This document shows positions 31,712 through 33,260 of a stretch of 33,260 bases of DNA, piece by piece. Every line of letters begins with the position of its first letter. Positions within the stretch are counted from its first letter, which is position 1. The notes under the pieces were generated by a model. It saw only the letters and a program-made list of their open reading frames with translations, had not been told where the DNA came from and searched no databases. Origin of the DNA: Nitrosomonas sp. (lineage in GTDB: Bacteria > Pseudomonadota > Gammaproteobacteria > Burkholderiales > Nitrosomonadaceae); the NCBI GenBank assembly GCA_021774075.1, contig JAJFJK010000012.1:1-33260 (forward strand), written 5' to 3'. Both the position numbers and the translations under genes were made by a program.

Positions 31712-32476
31712 CTAAAATTCAAACAACTGATCTTTTTTCAATATTTTTGGATTAAATGCTTTAGCGCATGTTGCAATCTCACGCATTGTTAACGCATCTT
31801 CACCCTGTTTCAAATGTGTAATATAGATTTCAGCTTCACGCTCAAGTTTTGCCAATTCCTCTGCTAACAAACTGGGACAAAGATGCTTGGATCTGATTGC
31901 AATCTCTCTTTTTTCTTCGCAAAAAGCTGATTCAATAATCAAGTATTCTAAATTTGAAATTTTGTTAACCACCGCCCATAGAGCATCATTAGTTGTGGTA
32001 TCACCCGTAAAGACAAGGCTCGCTTGACCTGAATCGAGCTGATAACCCACCGCTGGCACAACGTGATTTGCTGGCAGCGGTGTAATTTTGCGCCCACCCA
32101 GTTCAACAACCTCACCCAACGAAACAGTTTCATAACGCATATAAGGTGATTTTTTATCCGGGATCTTGGTAAAGTCAGGCCAGATATGCCAATTAAACAC
32201 ATGATCCCGCAATGTTTTCAATGTCTCTTGCGTGGCATGTACAGTAACCGGCTTATCACGCATAAAACCGACTGTATCAACCAAAAAAGGAATAAATGCC
32301 ACATGATCTAAATGCGCATGCGTCACAAAAATATGATCGATTTTGGCCAATTCTTGCATACTCAAGTTACCCACACCGGTACCGGCATCGATCAAAATAT
32401 CAGTATCGAGCAACATCGCCGTGGTATGAGAACCATCGCCGATACCACCACTACATCCTAATACCTTTAGCTTCAA
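31712..32476 (-). CDS. MBL-fold metallohydrolase, class-II cyclic-nucleotide phosphodiesterase-like
   Basis: THAHLDHVAFIPFLVDT metal-binding motif, NHVVPAVGYQL, VFTGDTTTNDALW; start/stop tightly spaced to the ATPase gene. Confidence 0.8.
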   Translation of the reverse strand: MKLKVLGCSGGIGDGSHTTAMLLDTDILIDAGTGVGNLSMQELAKIDHIFVTHAHLDHVAFIPFLVDTVGFMRDKPVTVHATQETLKTLRDHVFNWHIWPDFTKIPDKKSPYMRYETVSLGEVVELGGRKITPLPANHVVPAVGYQLDSGQASLVFTGDTTTNDALWAVVNKISNLEYLIIESAFCEEKREIAIRSKHLCPSLLAEELAKLEREAEIYITHLKQGEDALTMREIATCAKAFNPKILKKDQLFEF

Positions 32477-32497
32477 TGTATTTTCCTCAGAAACACA

Positions 32498-32923
32498 CTA
32501 CTTAACCAATAAAACAGGCAAGCTTGACAACTGCATTACCTTGTTAGTCACTGAACCCATTAATAAACTTTTAATCGAACTTTGCCCACGCGGCCCCATC
32601 ATTATCAGATCACATTGCTTTTCTGTGGCAAATTGCACGATCATTTCTGCCGCATCACCAACCAGAATATGAAAGTGATATGCAACACCTGCATCACCCA
32701 GTAAATCACGTGCAAGCTGCAAACATTTCAACCCTTCCTCTTGATGATATTGTTTAATATCAGCCTGATTAATAAACAAAGAAACATTGCCATCCAGAGG
32801 AAACTGTATATTCAACAAATGAATTTCCGGTGCGTCCTTATACCAATCAAGCAATTGGATAGCATCAATCACTGACTGATTGGAATTATCAGAACCATCG
32901 ACCGGCATTAACACTTTTAACAT
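32498..32923 (-). CDS. Universal stress protein (UspA family)
   Basis: MLKVLMPVDGSDNSNQSVIDAIQLL...LIMMGPRGQSSIKSLLMGSVTNKVMQLSSLPVLLVK ATP-binding G-2x-G-9x-G motif. Confidence 0.95.
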   Translation of the reverse strand: MLKVLMPVDGSDNSNQSVIDAIQLLDWYKDAPEIHLLNIQFPLDGNVSLFINQADIKQYHQEEGLKCLQLARDLLGDAGVAYHFHILVGDAAEMIVQFATEKQCDLIMMGPRGQSSIKSLLMGSVTNKVMQLSSLPVLLVK

Positions 32924-32963
32924 GATTAATTCCCAACATTTTTATATCAATATACACGCATGA

Positions 32964-33260
32964 TTAACGAGACCGATTCGTCTCATCCGCCAAATCAACA
33001 ATTGGGGCAAGCTTTGCCTGGGCTCTGGCTGCTAGGCGCTTGCCAATGGTCACAACCGCCAACGCTATACAAATCGGTGACAACCAATTTAGATACGCCG
33101 CGTTAACGCTCACCCATTCTCTGATGACCACGTCTGTGACAACCATATCACCGGCAATCCAACCCAATAATCCCGCACCAATTACAATAACAATCGGATA
33201 GCGATCCATCAGTTTCAACACTAATTTACTGCCCCAAACAATAATAGGCACACTAATAAC
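32964..33260 (-). CDS. TerC family membrane protein, C-terminal part (cut by window edge)
   Basis: GSKLVLKLMDRYPIVIVIGAGLLGWIAGDMVVTD resembles TerC/YjbE C-terminus; ORF runs to the window end. Confidence 0.8.
   Translation of the reverse strand, partial: VISVPIIVWGSKLVLKLMDRYPIVIVIGAGLLGWIAGDMVVTDVVIREWVSVNAAYLNWLSPICIALAVVTIGKRLAARAQAKLAPIVDLADETNRSR

Overview
This 33.3 kb window looks like a chromosomal segment of a betaproteobacterium, probably a Nitrosomonas-like ammonia oxidiser (inferred from protein character and gene order only). The left edge holds decayed mobile DNA: a window-truncated, frameshifted IS630-family transposase that appears to be inserted into an internally deleted IS1182-family transposase. 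The rest is mostly housekeeping: ybiT; an hfq-hflX-hflK-hflC-DUF2065-hisZ-purA cluster; a MauG/CcpA-type di-heme peroxidase; rppH; proS; a lytic transglycosylase; a tldD-ilvI-ilvN-ilvC-psd-pssA-leuA-tlpA run; glnE; a type IV pilin; and a GAF-domain GspE/PilB-like ATPase next to an MBL-fold (class-II cyclic-nucleotide phosphodiesterase-like) protein. The most interesting signals are non-coding or small: (1) an unannotated 28-codon Leu-rich ORF with mutually exclusive hairpins directly upstream of leuA (candidate attenuator); (2) a 141-bp MITE-like element with TTTA target duplications, plus a solo TIR relic that supplies the stop codon of a GNAT gene; (3) a near-consensus sigma-54 promoter and a perfect 25-bp inverted repeat around the pilin gene; (4) an intrinsic terminator in the ccp 5' leader; (5) a small secreted Cys-rich protein with a C-x2-C-x-C-x4-C-x2-C cluster. 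No tRNA, rRNA or CRISPR array was recognised.
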